Positions 18,574-25,955 are shown, counted from the stretch's first letter. The stretch is DNA of 46,712 nt from Negativicutes bacterium (GCA_031292035.1 JARLHX010000134.1:1-46712); one strand, 5' to 3'. Translations and numbers: made by a program. The notes: generated by a model not told the origin, from the sequence alone.

Positions 18574-18620
18574 AAAAAAGCCTTCTGGCGCATTACGCCA
18601 GAAGGCTTTTTTACTTTTTT
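18574..18620. terminator. Bidirectional terminator between membrane-protein gene and tpsA
   Basis: AAAAAAGCCTTCTGGCG and CGCCAGAAGGCTTTTTT are perfectly complementary over 17 bases around the loop CATTA. A or T runs on both sides suit transcription from either convergent gene. Confidence 0.93.
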
Positions 18621-18658
18621 TTGAAAGAACGAATAGGACTTTTAGATTCTTCCGCTTA

Positions 18659-20527
18659 TCATTTCTGACTGGTTTGGACGGTACCGGTAGTGATGGTGAG
18701 GCTGCCGCTGGTGTTGATGTAGTCGCCGGCGCGGTTGATAGCGTATTGAATGTCGCTGCTGATGGTCGGTAGGGTGGAGTGATAACCGCAGGCGCCAAAG
18801 TCATAGAGGTTGAAGTTGATTTTGCCGGTGGAGATGGCGACGTTGCCACTGGTATTGATAAAGCCGTTCTTGTCATTGAAGGCGTATTGGCTGTTGGCAA
18901 TCACTGTCGCCGTCTTGCCGAAAGCGTATTGGGTGTTGGTGAGGGCCCCGGTGGTAATGGTGACGTTGCCGCTGGTGTTGATGTGGCCATTGGTGTTGTC
19001 GACTGCGTATTGGCTGCTGCTGGTGGTAACGGTCGGCACGTTCCGGCTCCAGGAGTCGCCGGTCTGATACTGGATATTGGTAATGGCGCCGGTGGAGATG
19101 GTGACGTTGCCGCTGGTATTGATGAAGCCGCTGGTGTTGTTGAAGGCGTACTGGCTGTTGGTGGCAGCAATGGTCGATGCGGCCCGGGCCCAGTCATCGC
19201 CGGAAAGATACTGGATATTGGTAATGGCGCCGGTAGTGACGGTGATATTGCCGCTGGTATTGATGCGGCCGCTGGTATTGTTGATGGCGTACTGACTATT
19301 GCTGGCGGCATTGCCTGTCAGATTCTGGGTGTTGGTGATGGCGCCGGTGGTGATGACGATATTGCCGCTGGCGTTGAGAACGCCGCTGGTGTTGTTCAGG
19401 CCGTACTGGCTGATACTGGCGGCTTGGCGGGAACAGAAGTCCCGGAAATCACCGTGGAAATGCGGGTGTTCATTGGCGGCGCCGGTGGTGATGGTAAGAT
19501 TGCCGCTGCTGTTCAAGACACCGACTGTATTGTTGACAGCTCCGGCGAAAATGGTCAGATCGCCGCTGGCGTTGACGCGGCCGCCGGTATTGTTCAGCTC
19601 GCCGGCAGAGGCTTTAAGGCTGGTGTTGGCTCCAGAGTACAGGTTGCCGCCAGACAGATCGAGGGCCGAACCCTGTATTGTGACATTGCCGGAGGCGGCG
19701 GTTTTTCCTTTTAAGGTGATGGTTCCTTTGCCGCTGAGGGTCAGGTCGCCGCCGGAGGCGGCAATGGTGCCCAAGCTATTGACACCGACACCGCGTTCGG
19801 TGCTGATGAGTTTGATTTTGTCGGCGTACATCCCGCCCAGGGCGCCCACACTAATGGCGACTTGCGGCGCTTGGCCGGTCCGGTCGATGTGTTTGGTGTC
19901 GAGGGTGGCGTAGCTTACACTGTTAGCGCCGGCAATGGCGTTGAGTTGTTTGGCATGAATTTGGCCGTTAATTACCATGACCCGGCTGATGAGATCCAGA
20001 CGGTCGGCGCCGCTGGCATTCAGGCCGTTGGTGTCGATGGTGATCTGCCCGCCTGTTGTCTGAAAGGAATCCAGCGAGCCGCAGCGGTCAAGAAGAGCTG
20101 TGCCGGTGGTCAGTACCGCCCGGCCGACGTTGATGAAGCTGCCGCCGCCAACAACGATGCCGTTGGGGTTGGCAAGGATGACATCAGCCCGTTGGCCGGC
20201 TACGGTGAGTGGGCCGTTGAAGTAACTCGCCCCTGGGCCGGTGACTTCGTTGAGAATGATCCTGGCGAGGGCGGTCGAGTTCTGCAGGGTGACGCCTTCT
20301 GCACCGACATCGAATTTGAGGTAGAGGTTGCGGGAAACGCCGGCAGCTGAAGGGGCGGTGATATCGACTACCGGTGCGCCGTTGACAGTGGTTACTACCG
20401 GCTTGTTTTTGCCGGCGTTGGCGTCAGCCACAACCTGAGCCGAGGCCGTTACCGGCTGGAGGGCCATGGTCAGGACAAATGCCAGGATGGTGAGTTTCGC
20501 CAGGCTACGATTGTTTTTCAAGAGCAT
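18659..20527 (-). CDS. Two-partner secretion exoprotein (TpsA, filamentous-haemagglutinin-like)
   Basis: A 622-residue secreted beta-helix protein. It has a signal peptide (about 1-30, LAKLTILAFVLTMALQPVTASAQ). The TPS secretion domain follows (about 45-280), with the family signature VILANPNGIVVGGGSFINVGRAVLTTG, and then haemagglutinin-type repeats (SGDLTLSGKGTITLKGKT, LSGGNLYSGANTSLKASAG). The last 270 residues are six to seven copies of a 38-47-residue unit built on INTSGNVTITTGAITN and SQYAFNNTSG. It is very short for the family, and no toxin or adhesin domain follows the repeats. The ATG has GGGAGG seven bases upstream. It is the second gene after its transporter tpsB, 74 bases away. Such a pair needs an outer membrane, so it supports a diderm host. 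Confidence 0.93.
   Translation of the reverse strand: MLLKNNRSLAKLTILAFVLTMALQPVTASAQVVADANAGKNKPVVTTVNGAPVVDITAPSAAGVSRNLYLKFDVGAEGVTLQNSTALARIILNEVTGPGASYFNGPLTVAGQRADVILANPNGIVVGGGSFINVGRAVLTTGTALLDRCGSLDSFQTTGGQITIDTNGLNASGADRLDLISRVMVINGQIHAKQLNAIAGANSVSYATLDTKHIDRTGQAPQVAISVGALGGMYADKIKLISTERGVGVNSLGTIAASGGDLTLSGKGTITLKGKTAASGNVTIQGSALDLSGGNLYSGANTSLKASAGELNNTGGRVNASGDLTIFAGAVNNTVGVLNSSGNLTITTGAANEHPHFHGDFRDFCSRQAASISQYGLNNTSGVLNASGNIVITTGAITNTQNLTGNAASNSQYAINNTSGRINTSGNITVTTGAITNIQYLSGDDWARAASTIAATNSQYAFNNTSGFINTSGNVTISTGAITNIQYQTGDSWSRNVPTVTTSSSQYAVDNTNGHINTSGNVTITTGALTNTQYAFGKTATVIANSQYAFNDKNGFINTSGNVAISTGKINFNLYDFGACGYHSTLPTISSDIQYAINRAGDYINTSGSLTITTGTVQTSQK
18690..19510 (-). repeat. 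Tandem 38-47-codon repeats in the TpsA C-terminal region
   Basis: The coding motif for INTSGN recurs near 18704, 18845, 18968, 19109, 19250, 19364 and 19502. The spacings are about 141, 123, 141, 141, 114 and 138 bases, all multiples of three. The unit is a strand pair plus an SQYA-x-NNTSG turn, consistent with coils added to a beta-helix. Copies at 19109 and 19250 are the most alike. Confidence 0.88.
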
Positions 20528-20601
20528 TCTGTTGCCTCCCTTTAAAATGAATAAGGCCGGTTGTATGTGGGTCTAGCGATTGGACGAGCCGCAAAAATGG
20601 C

Positions 20602-22308
20602 TCAGATTTGATAGGTGGATTGAAAGCCGAAGGTGGGCGAGGCGGTATGGAATCCGGCCGGTTTTTTGAGTGGCCAGCCGATAAAAAATTCGTAAGAGAG
20701 GTTCTTCCCGCTGCCGCGCAGTCCTGCCACCGAGCCGATGAGGGTCCTGCCAAGCAAGGTTTGAGCTGAGGGTCCACCGACTTGCCCCCCGTCCAGACCG
20801 GCGTAAATTTCCAGGCCTTTCGCACTGAGGGGTACGGCGACTTCGTTCCGTAAATACCAGCCCCGTTCGGCTGATAAGGTTTGCTCACCGTCAAAACCGC
20901 GGACGGTGAAACGGTTGCCGATGCTGACAAATTCGCTGGCAAAGAGGAGATTGCGGCAGTATTGGCCGTGCAGGGTTACGGTGTACCGTCCCTTTGCATC
21001 GCCGATGGCTACCGGTGTCGTCAGACTAGTGTCCAGCAGCCAGATGCTGTAGCGGGTGGTCGGGGACCCCGCCGACTGGGCTGCCGGGTCGAGCTGCGCT
21101 CCCCACCAGGGGACGCCCCGCTTGTTAGCCAGGGTTGTGTCGAGGGTTGCCTGACCGAGGTAACGCCGCTGCGTCAGGCCGAGCTGGGCCGCGGTGGTGA
21201 TTTGGCGCTGGACTTCGATTTCAGTGTCTTCAATGAAGCTCCGGCTGGTGCCTTTGATTAGGCTGAAGTCCAGGCTGGTTTTGCTTGTCTGATCGCGGTG
21301 GAGCAGCTGGCTGATGCCATACGAGGCGTTGGTGATTTCACCGGAAAACTGAAAGGGGGACGAGCTGTCATTTATGTATTGATGATAATGGTAGGTGTAG
21401 TTGGAGTAGGTAAAGGTGCTGTCGCCATAAGGCAGGGAGTAATATATGCTGTCGCCGCGGGTGCCTCGGAGGTAGCCCCGGCGGTCGCCGTCGCTGTTGA
21501 AGGAAATGTTGAAGAGATCGTTGAGACCCAGGAGGTTGTCCATGGCCAGCGCTTCGGAGGTTTGGATTTTGCCGGTGGCGATGACGCCGGAGTCGTCTGT
21601 CGTCAGGGTTAATCGCCATTTCTGTGTTTCTTTCACGCTGATGACGACATCGCTTTCGCCGGGGTTTGCTCCTGGCTGGATTTGCATTTCTACGTCCTGG
21701 GACGGCACCCGTTTCATTTGCTCCAGGCCCTGCTCCAGATGACGGAGGTTGAGGATATCTCCCGGGCGGGTGGGAAAGGCAGTTTGCCAGTTTTTCCTGC
21801 CGCTGGCTTCATCCAAACGGATAGCGCCGATCCGGCCGGGAACGAGGACAAAGGTCAGGGTTCCTGAACTGAGATCTTGTTCAGGGATGACGATCCGGCT
21901 GGTGATGTAGCCCTGGTCAATCAGGGCATTGGCGAGGCGGTTGGCCAGGAGGTTGATGCCGACAAGGCCGATTTTTCGTCCGGCGTAATGCTGCAGCATT
22001 TCCTGGGCCCAGGGAATGCGCTCAACACTGTCGCCCTTGAGGAGAAGGGTGGTGATAAAAAAGGACGGCGTTTCATCCGGCAGGGGGAAATCCCGGGCCG
22101 CCGCTGCTCCCTTTTGCAAAAAGACGTCTTTTTGCTGGTCGCGTTGCTGGCGTTCCTGGGCTTCCTGGCGGGAACGGCGGTTTTGCTCTTCGCCGTCGGA
22201 CGACGGCGAGGCATAGGAAACCGCCAGACCGATGTTGGCAACCATCCATAGCAGCAATAGGATACGACACAATCTTTGGACAAGTGAGGCCCGTGGCCTG
22301 AATGACAT
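20602..22308 (-). CDS. Two-partner secretion outer-membrane transporter (TpsB, ShlB/FhaC/HecB family)
   Basis: A 568-residue outer-membrane pore that recognises the TPS domain of its partner and moves it to the surface. It opens with a signal peptide (RLCRILLLLWMVANIGLAVSYA), followed by a very charged Gln/Arg-rich linker (about 36-62) and POTRA domains (about 75-240, with FITTLLLKGDSVERIPW and LTFVLVPGRIGAIRLDE). The 16-strand barrel region follows; the conserved loop-6 motif VRGFDGE (VRGY/F type) is present near 470. It ends FGFQSTYQI rather than in the C-terminal Phe usual in proteobacterial barrels. ATG 22308 has AAGGAG six bases upstream. It is first in an operon with tpsA. A perfect Spo0A-type heptamer lies about 125 bases upstream. 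Confidence 0.94.
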   Translation of the reverse strand: MSFRPRASLVQRLCRILLLLWMVANIGLAVSYASPSSDGEEQNRRSRQEAQERQQRDQQKDVFLQKGAAAARDFPLPDETPSFFITTLLLKGDSVERIPWAQEMLQHYAGRKIGLVGINLLANRLANALIDQGYITSRIVIPEQDLSSGTLTFVLVPGRIGAIRLDEASGRKNWQTAFPTRPGDILNLRHLEQGLEQMKRVPSQDVEMQIQPGANPGESDVVISVKETQKWRLTLTTDDSGVIATGKIQTSEALAMDNLLGLNDLFNISFNSDGDRRGYLRGTRGDSIYYSLPYGDSTFTYSNYTYHYHQYINDSSSPFQFSGEITNASYGISQLLHRDQTSKTSLDFSLIKGTSRSFIEDTEIEVQRQITTAAQLGLTQRRYLGQATLDTTLANKRGVPWWGAQLDPAAQSAGSPTTRYSIWLLDTSLTTPVAIGDAKGRYTVTLHGQYCRNLLFASEFVSIGNRFTVRGFDGEQTLSAERGWYLRNEVAVPLSAKGLEIYAGLDGGQVGGPSAQTLLGRTLIGSVAGLRGSGKNLSYEFFIGWPLKKPAGFHTASPTFGFQSTYQI

Positions 22309-22432
22309 GCTTTACTCCTTAGTATCATAATGGAAACAATGATTGGAGGCCGCGCGCTCTTTCTTGGCGGGCCGGCGGCTACTACCCAACATTTCAATGG
22401 GGGACTAACTATCATTGAGTAATTCTTCTTAA

Positions 22433-22439
22433 TTCGACA
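22433..22439 (-). promoter_or_regulatory. Putative Spo0A box upstream of tpsB
   Basis: On the minus strand the sequence reads TTGTCGAAT, containing the Spo0A consensus TGTCGAA. It lies about 125 bases before the tpsB ATG, near where a -35 element could be (AATGAT 18 bases further). The same nonamer occurs upstream of the kinase gene at 33166. A seven-base match can arise by chance, so this is a candidate only. Confidence 0.4.
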
Positions 22440-22498
22440 AAATCCTTTTAATCCCACACCAAACTTCTTTTGCCATACGACTGGCGACCAGCGGGAAG

Positions 22499-22537
22499 AG
22501 AAAAAGCAGCCTTTGTTCGGAGCGAACAAAGGCTGCT
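22499..22537 (-). terminator. Terminator of the second Fe-S aldo/keto reductase gene
   Basis: AGCAGCCTTTGTTCG and CGAACAAAGGCTGCT form a perfect 15-base stem around a three-base loop. On the minus strand it is followed by TTTTT. It begins about 30 bases after the stop codon at 22569. Confidence 0.92.
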
Positions 22538-22568
22538 GTGGGATTACCGGGAAAGGCAGATAGTTGGT

Positions 22569-23525
22569 TTATTTGCTGATCAGCCGGATGGCAAATTGGG
22601 GGCAGTGGGGTACGCAGTAGCCACACAATAGACATCTTTCCGGATCGACCACCGCCCGGTTGTCGACAACATGGATGGCGTCGCTGGGACAGAATTTTTC
22701 GCAGTTGCCGCAGCCTTTGCACTGGTCCATGACATAGGTCTTCTTCTTGGTTTTCCCGACCAGAGCGGCTACGTATGCCGGAAGTTCCCGTCCTTCGAGA
22801 TAGGCGATGTTGGCGTCTACTTCGGCCTGGGTGAGCATTCCCACAGCAAAAGCGGCTATGCCGGGCACCGTGCGGGCAAAATCGATGGCTCCCTGGAAAC
22901 GGTCGACCAGATGGCCGCCTGCCATGATTTTCATCAGATACATGCCTTTGCCCTTCTCGGCAGCATACCCTATGGAGGCTAGCATATCTTCGCGGTCACC
23001 GTCGAGAATGCCGAGGCCAATGAGGTTCATCAGCGGATGGATGATGTCGATCTCTGGAACGTCGGCCGCCAGCCGGACGGCCTTGGCTGAATGGGTCGAC
23101 ATACCGGTGGCACGGATCCAGCCTTTGGCTTTGGCATCGCACAAACATTCCAGAGCGCCTTTGCGTTCCTCGAAAACTTTGGCGCCAGCCCGGGCAGCGT
23201 GGAGAAGAAAGATGTCGATGGTATCGCGGTTGAGCGCTTTGCGGGCCTCTTCGATGGCCTGCTGCATCAGTTCGTAGCTGGGTGCCCAGGATTTGCTGCT
23301 GATGATGACCTGGCCGGAATAGCCTTCCAGGGCCTGCCGGACATGGGGATAGGTATCATAGCGCTGGGCGGTGTCGATATGGGTTATCCCCTGTTCCAGA
23401 CCGTAGCGGATGACTTCCGCCGCCTTTTCCACCGGAAAGTCTGCCTGTAGGGGGCCGATAGGCAGTGTGCCAAAACAGAGCTCAGAAACGGCGATCCCTG
23501 TCTTGCCCAGTATATTCTGTTTCAT
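22569..23525 (-). CDS. Aldo/keto reductase with C-terminal 2[4Fe-4S] ferredoxin domain
   Basis: A 318-residue protein. Residues 1 to about 250 form an aldo/keto reductase barrel (MKQNILGKTGIAVSELCFG, HIDTAQRYDTYPHVRQAL, TIDIFLLHAA, GWIRATGMSTHS). The C-terminal 60 residues hold a textbook bacterial ferredoxin: CKGCGNCEKFCPSDAI and CLLCGYCVPHCPQFAI, giving eight cysteine ligands. The likely role is an electron-transfer-linked reductase in an anaerobe; the substrate is not visible. ATG 23525 has GGAGG eight bases upstream, so the longer open frame to 23639 is not used. A minus-strand terminator ends the upstream micro-gene 113 bases before it. The protein differs clearly from the Fe-S reductase at 4406-5428, so the two are distant paralogues. 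Confidence 0.93.
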   Translation of the reverse strand: MKQNILGKTGIAVSELCFGTLPIGPLQADFPVEKAAEVIRYGLEQGITHIDTAQRYDTYPHVRQALEGYSGQVIISSKSWAPSYELMQQAIEEARKALNRDTIDIFLLHAARAGAKVFEERKGALECLCDAKAKGWIRATGMSTHSAKAVRLAADVPEIDIIHPLMNLIGLGILDGDREDMLASIGYAAEKGKGMYLMKIMAGGHLVDRFQGAIDFARTVPGIAAFAVGMLTQAEVDANIAYLEGRELPAYVAALVGKTKKKTYVMDQCKGCGNCEKFCPSDAIHVVDNRAVVDPERCLLCGYCVPHCPQFAIRLISK

Positions 23526-23637
23526 TCTTGTCGCCTCCAAAGTAAGATGAAAGCATAAATTCGCCCAGGGTGACGAAAATCCTGCCAGCTGTTTCGAAAG
23601 GAAGTAAAGATGGTCGGGGGACTGACGTTGAGAAATC

Positions 23638-23662
23638 AAAAAAAGAACCCCTTTTCGGGGTT
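23638..23662 (-). terminator. Terminator of the 36-residue micro-gene
   Basis: On the minus strand AACCCC pairs with GGGGTT around GAAAA, followed by CTTTTTTT. It lies about 70 bases after the small gene at 23730-23840 and 113 bases before the reductase start. It could also act as an attenuator for that gene. Confidence 0.8.
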
Positions 23663-23729
23663 GCCTGACAGATGCGTGAGAGTGATTCTTTCAACAGAAG
23701 CCGCCCGATTGTCTTTTTATCACCTATCT

Positions 23730-23840
23730 CTACTTCTCGGGATTTTTGGGCTGGGGTTTTGGTGCTAGTTCCTTGGAAAAATCGGTGGATTTTCTCTGCG
23801 GTCTGGCATTTTGGCCGCCCGGCAAATCCTTGAACCCCAC
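23730..23840 (-). CDS. Micro-protein, 36 residues, Lys/Pro/Gln-rich, unknown
   Basis: A short gene found by reading the minus strand. GGAGG (23853-23849 region) lies eight bases before a GTG, which opens a 36-codon frame ending in TAG. The protein starts MGFKDLPGGQNARPQRKS and ends ELAPKPQPKNPEK. It has no Cys and no hydrophobic segment, and looks disordered. Its tail resembles the end of the 58-residue protein encoded at 25765-25941 (IPKPHPEKPDR): both close in PKP-x-P-x-x-P-(E/D)-(K/R). It has its own terminator. I do not recognise a family. The remaining sequence between it and 24034 holds an inverted repeat (CCTCACC at 23844, GGTGAGG at 23875) covering its ribosome site. Confidence 0.55.
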   Translation of the reverse strand: MGFKDLPGGQNARPQRKSTDFSKELAPKPQPKNPEK

Positions 23841-24034
23841 AATCCTCACCTCCGGCTATAGTCTACCCGTTACCGGTGAGGTTTACTATTCTAATTTGCG
23901 AAATGTATTGGATAAAGAAGCAATGTAGCCGGGTTTCCGTGATGTCTCTGGCTTATCGTTTGCTTGTTTTTGTCGGATGTTGGAGAAATATTAGACAGTT
24001 ATTTTGGGATGCAAGCGGCAATCTGGGATATCTG

Positions 24035-24043
24035 TGGTATAAT
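24035..24043 (+). promoter_or_regulatory. Extended -10 promoter for the 88-residue gene
   Basis: TGGTATAAT gives a perfect -10 hexamer (24038-24043) with the TGn extension. No good -35 is visible. It lies 56 bases before the TTG start at 24099. Confidence 0.6.
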
Positions 24044-24098
24044 AAAGTACTACAATGAATGCGATGGCCAGAAAAATCTTGTAGAGGAGGCGACGATA

Positions 24099-24365
24099 TT
24101 GGTAAAAATATTCCCAGCAAGGTTTTTTATTGAAGATGAAAATGCAGCTACTCAGTTGTGGGACTGGATAAAAAACAAGGTCAAGGACTCCAGAATTAAT
24201 CAAATCATCCCCCTGAAAATGGAGCACAGTTCTTCCAAAACCTCACATATCATGAAGGGATTAATTGAAGTCCATTGCACCGAGAATATAACGACAAGCG
24301 AGCTGGAAAAAATTCTAAAGCCGCATCCCAGCTTTATCCATCATATTTATTTTACCTTTCAGTAA
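24099..24365 (+). CDS. Small unknown protein (88 residues), paralogue-like to the protein at 39157
   Basis: An 88-residue acidic/basic mixed protein with no signal peptide or membrane segment, starting from TTG (VKIFPARFFIEDENAATQLW). AGAGGAGG at 24083-24090 lies eight bases upstream, which fixes this start over longer open-frame choices. The predicted pattern is strand-helix-strand-strand-helix-strand, suggesting a ferredoxin-like fold. The second half (IMKGLIEVHCTENITTSELE and then FIHHIYFTF) lines up loosely with IRGHLIIEHAQAMDAETLLG and then AIHQIKKL in the 91-residue protein at 39157-39432. I do not know a function. It is transcribed alone from an extended -10 promoter and ends at a terminator. 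Confidence 0.75.
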   Translation: MVKIFPARFFIEDENAATQLWDWIKNKVKDSRINQIIPLKMEHSSSKTSHIMKGLIEVHCTENITTSELEKILKPHPSFIHHIYFTFQ

Positions 24366-24400
24366 TTGAAAACCAGATCTATTCTAATTAGTAGTATCAG

Positions 24401-24435
24401 GACACTAACGATGATTTTGTCGGTAGTGTCTTTTT
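24401..24435 (+). terminator. Terminator after the 88-residue gene
   Basis: GACACTA (24401-24407) pairs with TAGTGTC (24424-24430), followed by TTTTT. It lies 36 bases after the stop. Confidence 0.8.
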
Positions 24436-24534
24436 GCTGATTGCTCCCTATAGCTTTGCCGCCGGGAAGGGGCAAGAGCAAGGGCGGCAGCATTAAAATA
24501 TCTGACAGGTGTATAGCCATCTTTCTTATTCTTG

Positions 24535-24543
24535 TGCTATAAT
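24535..24543 (+). promoter_or_regulatory. Extended -10 promoter for metF
   Basis: TGCTATAAT carries a perfect TATAAT (24538-24543) with the TGn extension, about 190 bases before the metF ATG. No convincing -35 was found. Confidence 0.55.
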
Positions 24544-24549
24544 CTTTAT

Positions 24550-24731
24550 AATTGTCAATCGGCGGGAAAAATAGAGTAGAATTCTGTTTGATGAATGGCG
24601 ATTGTTATTGGCTGTCAATGGTCCGCAGAGAGTAAGCAGGAACATGATTGGCCATCCACTGATAGGACTTGTAAGGAAGAGGACATCCCCGACGGATAAC
24701 TGGCGATAATTTGACGGAAAGAGGTCGTCTG
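24550..24731 (+). other. metF leader region with a possible 21-codon upstream frame
   Basis: About 180 bases are transcribed before metF if the promoter call is right. They contain a 21-codon frame at 24644-24709 (ATG after AGCAGGAAC, starting MIGHPLIGLVRK) that ends 22 bases before the metF ATG. No SAM-I, cobalamin or folate riboswitch signature is recognisable. Translation of the small frame is unproven. Confidence 0.25.
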
Positions 24732-25598
24732 ATGAAGATTTCTGCAATGTTTGGCGGCGATAAGCCGGTGGTTTCTTTTGAAATATTTCCCCCGAAGCCC
24801 GACCTCCCGTTGGATACTGTTTTTAAGACGGTGGAGGAGTTGCGCAGCCTGAAGCCGGCCTATATCAGTGTTACTTACGGCGCCGGCGGCAGCAGTTCGT
24901 CCCGCTCGATTGAAATTGTCGACAAGGTGAAAAATCACTACGGGTTGGAGACGGTGGCCCACCTGACCTGCGTGGGAGCGACGAAAGAGACTATCGACGC
25001 CGTTCTCGACCGCCTGCAGGAGCTGGGGATTGAAAATATCCTGGCCCTCAGGGGTGACCCGCCGGCGGGGGAGACGGCCTTCGTAGCGCCAGCCGGTGGC
25101 TTTAGCTACGCCAAGGATTTGATTGCCCATGCCAGGCAGCGTAAATTTTTCAGCATCGCTGCCGCTGCCTACCCCGAAGGGCATCTGGAGTGCCGGGATC
25201 TGGCGCAGGACATCGAATATCTCAAGCTGAAGGTGGACCAGGGGGTAGACCTGCTGGTGACTCAGCTGTTTTTCGATAATCGCTATTTTTACGCTTTCCG
25301 GGACAAGCTGGCCAGCCGCGGCATTGCTTGCCCCATGTCAGCCGGGATCATGCCGGTGCTCAACGCCGCCCAGATTAAACGCATCACCAGTCTGTGCGGT
25401 GCCGCGATACCCGACGAACTGAGCAGGATTATGACAAAATACGGCGGTTTTCCCGCCGAGATGGAGAAAGCAGGTCTCGACTATGCCTGCCGGCAGATGC
25501 GGGATTTACTTGATAATAAGGTCGACGGCATCCACCTCTATACCATGAATAAAGCCCAGCAGACCAGGACCATTATGCACAACCTGGGATTAGGGTAA
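24732..25598 (+). CDS. metF: 5,10-methylenetetrahydrofolate reductase MetF
   Basis: A 288-residue flavoprotein barrel that reduces methylene-tetrahydrofolate to methyl-tetrahydrofolate for methionine synthesis, and for the Wood-Ljungdahl pathway in acetogens. Signatures are VVSFEIFPPK with the catalytic Glu, YISVTYGAGGSS, VAHLTCVG, NILALRGDPP (folate/FAD binding), FFSIAAAAYPEGH and LLVTQLFFDNRYF. The length is that of the bacterial single-domain enzyme. ATG 24732 has GAGGT six bases before it; a TTG at 24711 is less likely. No metV partner gene is adjacent, and the gene stands alone between an extended -10 promoter and a strong terminator. Whether it serves methionine synthesis or acetogenesis cannot be told from this window. 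Confidence 0.96.
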   Translation: MKISAMFGGDKPVVSFEIFPPKPDLPLDTVFKTVEELRSLKPAYISVTYGAGGSSSSRSIEIVDKVKNHYGLETVAHLTCVGATKETIDAVLDRLQELGIENILALRGDPPAGETAFVAPAGGFSYAKDLIAHARQRKFFSIAAAAYPEGHLECRDLAQDIEYLKLKVDQGVDLLVTQLFFDNRYFYAFRDKLASRGIACPMSAGIMPVLNAAQIKRITSLCGAAIPDELSRIMTKYGGFPAEMEKAGLDYACRQMRDLLDNKVDGIHLYTMNKAQQTRTIMHNLGLG

Positions 25599-25610
25599 AT
25601 ACTGATAAGA

Positions 25611-25640
25611 AAAACGAAGGGAATGATCCCTTCGTTTTTT
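25611..25640. terminator. Bidirectional terminator between metF and the micro-gene operon
   Basis: AACGAAGGGA and TCCCTTCGTT form a perfect stem around ATGA, with A residues before and six T residues after. Its right edge touches the stop codon of the minus-strand gene at 25639. Confidence 0.92.
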
Positions 25641-25755
25641 ATTTCCCGCCCTGCTTGCCTTTTTCTGTCATTGTGGTCTGCTTGTTTTTTACCATGCCGG
25701 ATACTTTGGCGGCACCTTGGCTGTCCTTGTCTTGCTGTTCGCCGGAATTCTTCAT
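25639..25755 (-). CDS. Micro-protein, 38 residues, Lys/Gln-rich, third gene of micro-gene operon
   Basis: A 38-codon frame opened by ATG 25755 with GAGGTG five bases upstream. The protein starts MKNSGEQQDKDSQGAAKVSG and ends TEKGKQGGK. It is highly hydrophilic (many Lys, Gln and Gly, no Cys or Trp) and probably disordered. The gene starts nine bases after the stop of the 58-residue gene, whose stop TGA lies inside its ribosome site, so the two are translationally linked. It ends at the terminator shared with metF. I know no family. Its composition is reminiscent of small spore proteins, but no SASP motif is visible, so that is only a guess. Confidence 0.6.
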   Translation of the reverse strand: MKNSGEQQDKDSQGAAKVSGMVKNKQTTMTEKGKQGGK

Positions 25756-25764
25756 CTTTTCACC

Positions 25765-25941
25765 TCACCTGTCCGGTTTTTCGGGATGGGGCTTGGGGAT
25801 GGCTTCTACCTTTTGGCCCGGGGGGAACTGGGCGCTGCCCTGGGGATTGGACAGAGCGTCAATGGTTTTGCCACCCCAGGGTCCGTGTTTGGGCTGACGG
25901 TCGTCACGGCGGACACTGCCGGGAATCGGGACATCGACCAT
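25765..25941 (-). CDS. Micro-protein, 58 residues, Pro-rich, second gene of micro-gene operon
   Basis: A 58-codon frame with AGGAGGTG five bases before ATG 25941. The protein begins MVDVPIPGSVRRDDRQPKHG, has a middle WGGKTIDALSNPQG and ends QKVEAIPKPHPEKPDR. It has no signal peptide, no Cys and no hydrophobic stretch. The end shares the PKP-x-P-x-x-P-(D/E)-(R/K) pattern with the 36-residue protein at 23730-23840. It lies 14 bases after the stop of the 42-residue gene and nine before the 38-residue gene, so the three form a compact operon. Function unknown. Confidence 0.65.
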   Translation of the reverse strand: MVDVPIPGSVRRDDRQPKHGPWGGKTIDALSNPQGSAQFPPGQKVEAIPKPHPEKPDR

Positions 25942-25955
25942 AGAAACACCTCCTG

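Noticed and set aside
18779..19714. Long Gly/Val-rich open frame (311 codons) antisense to tpsA
   Set aside because: It is the mirror of the tpsA repeats, has no ribosome site and no family features, while the tpsA frame has a signal peptide, TPS domain and proper start.
20881..22251. Several plus-strand open frames opposite tpsB
   Set aside because: They lack ribosome sites and recognisable domains; GC-rich coding DNA leaves the opposite frames open by chance.
23663..23729. Riboswitch-type attenuator for the Fe-S aldo/keto reductase
   Set aside because: The terminator at 23638 is better explained as the end of the 36-codon micro-gene; no alternative anti-terminator pairing was found by eye.
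24417..24427. TTTTGTCGGTA as another Spo0A-type box
   Set aside because: It has a mismatch in the core and lies in the loop and stem of a terminator, not at a promoter.
24550..24731. SAM or cobalamin riboswitch before metF
   Set aside because: Neither the SAM-I core nor the cobalamin box sequence is present.
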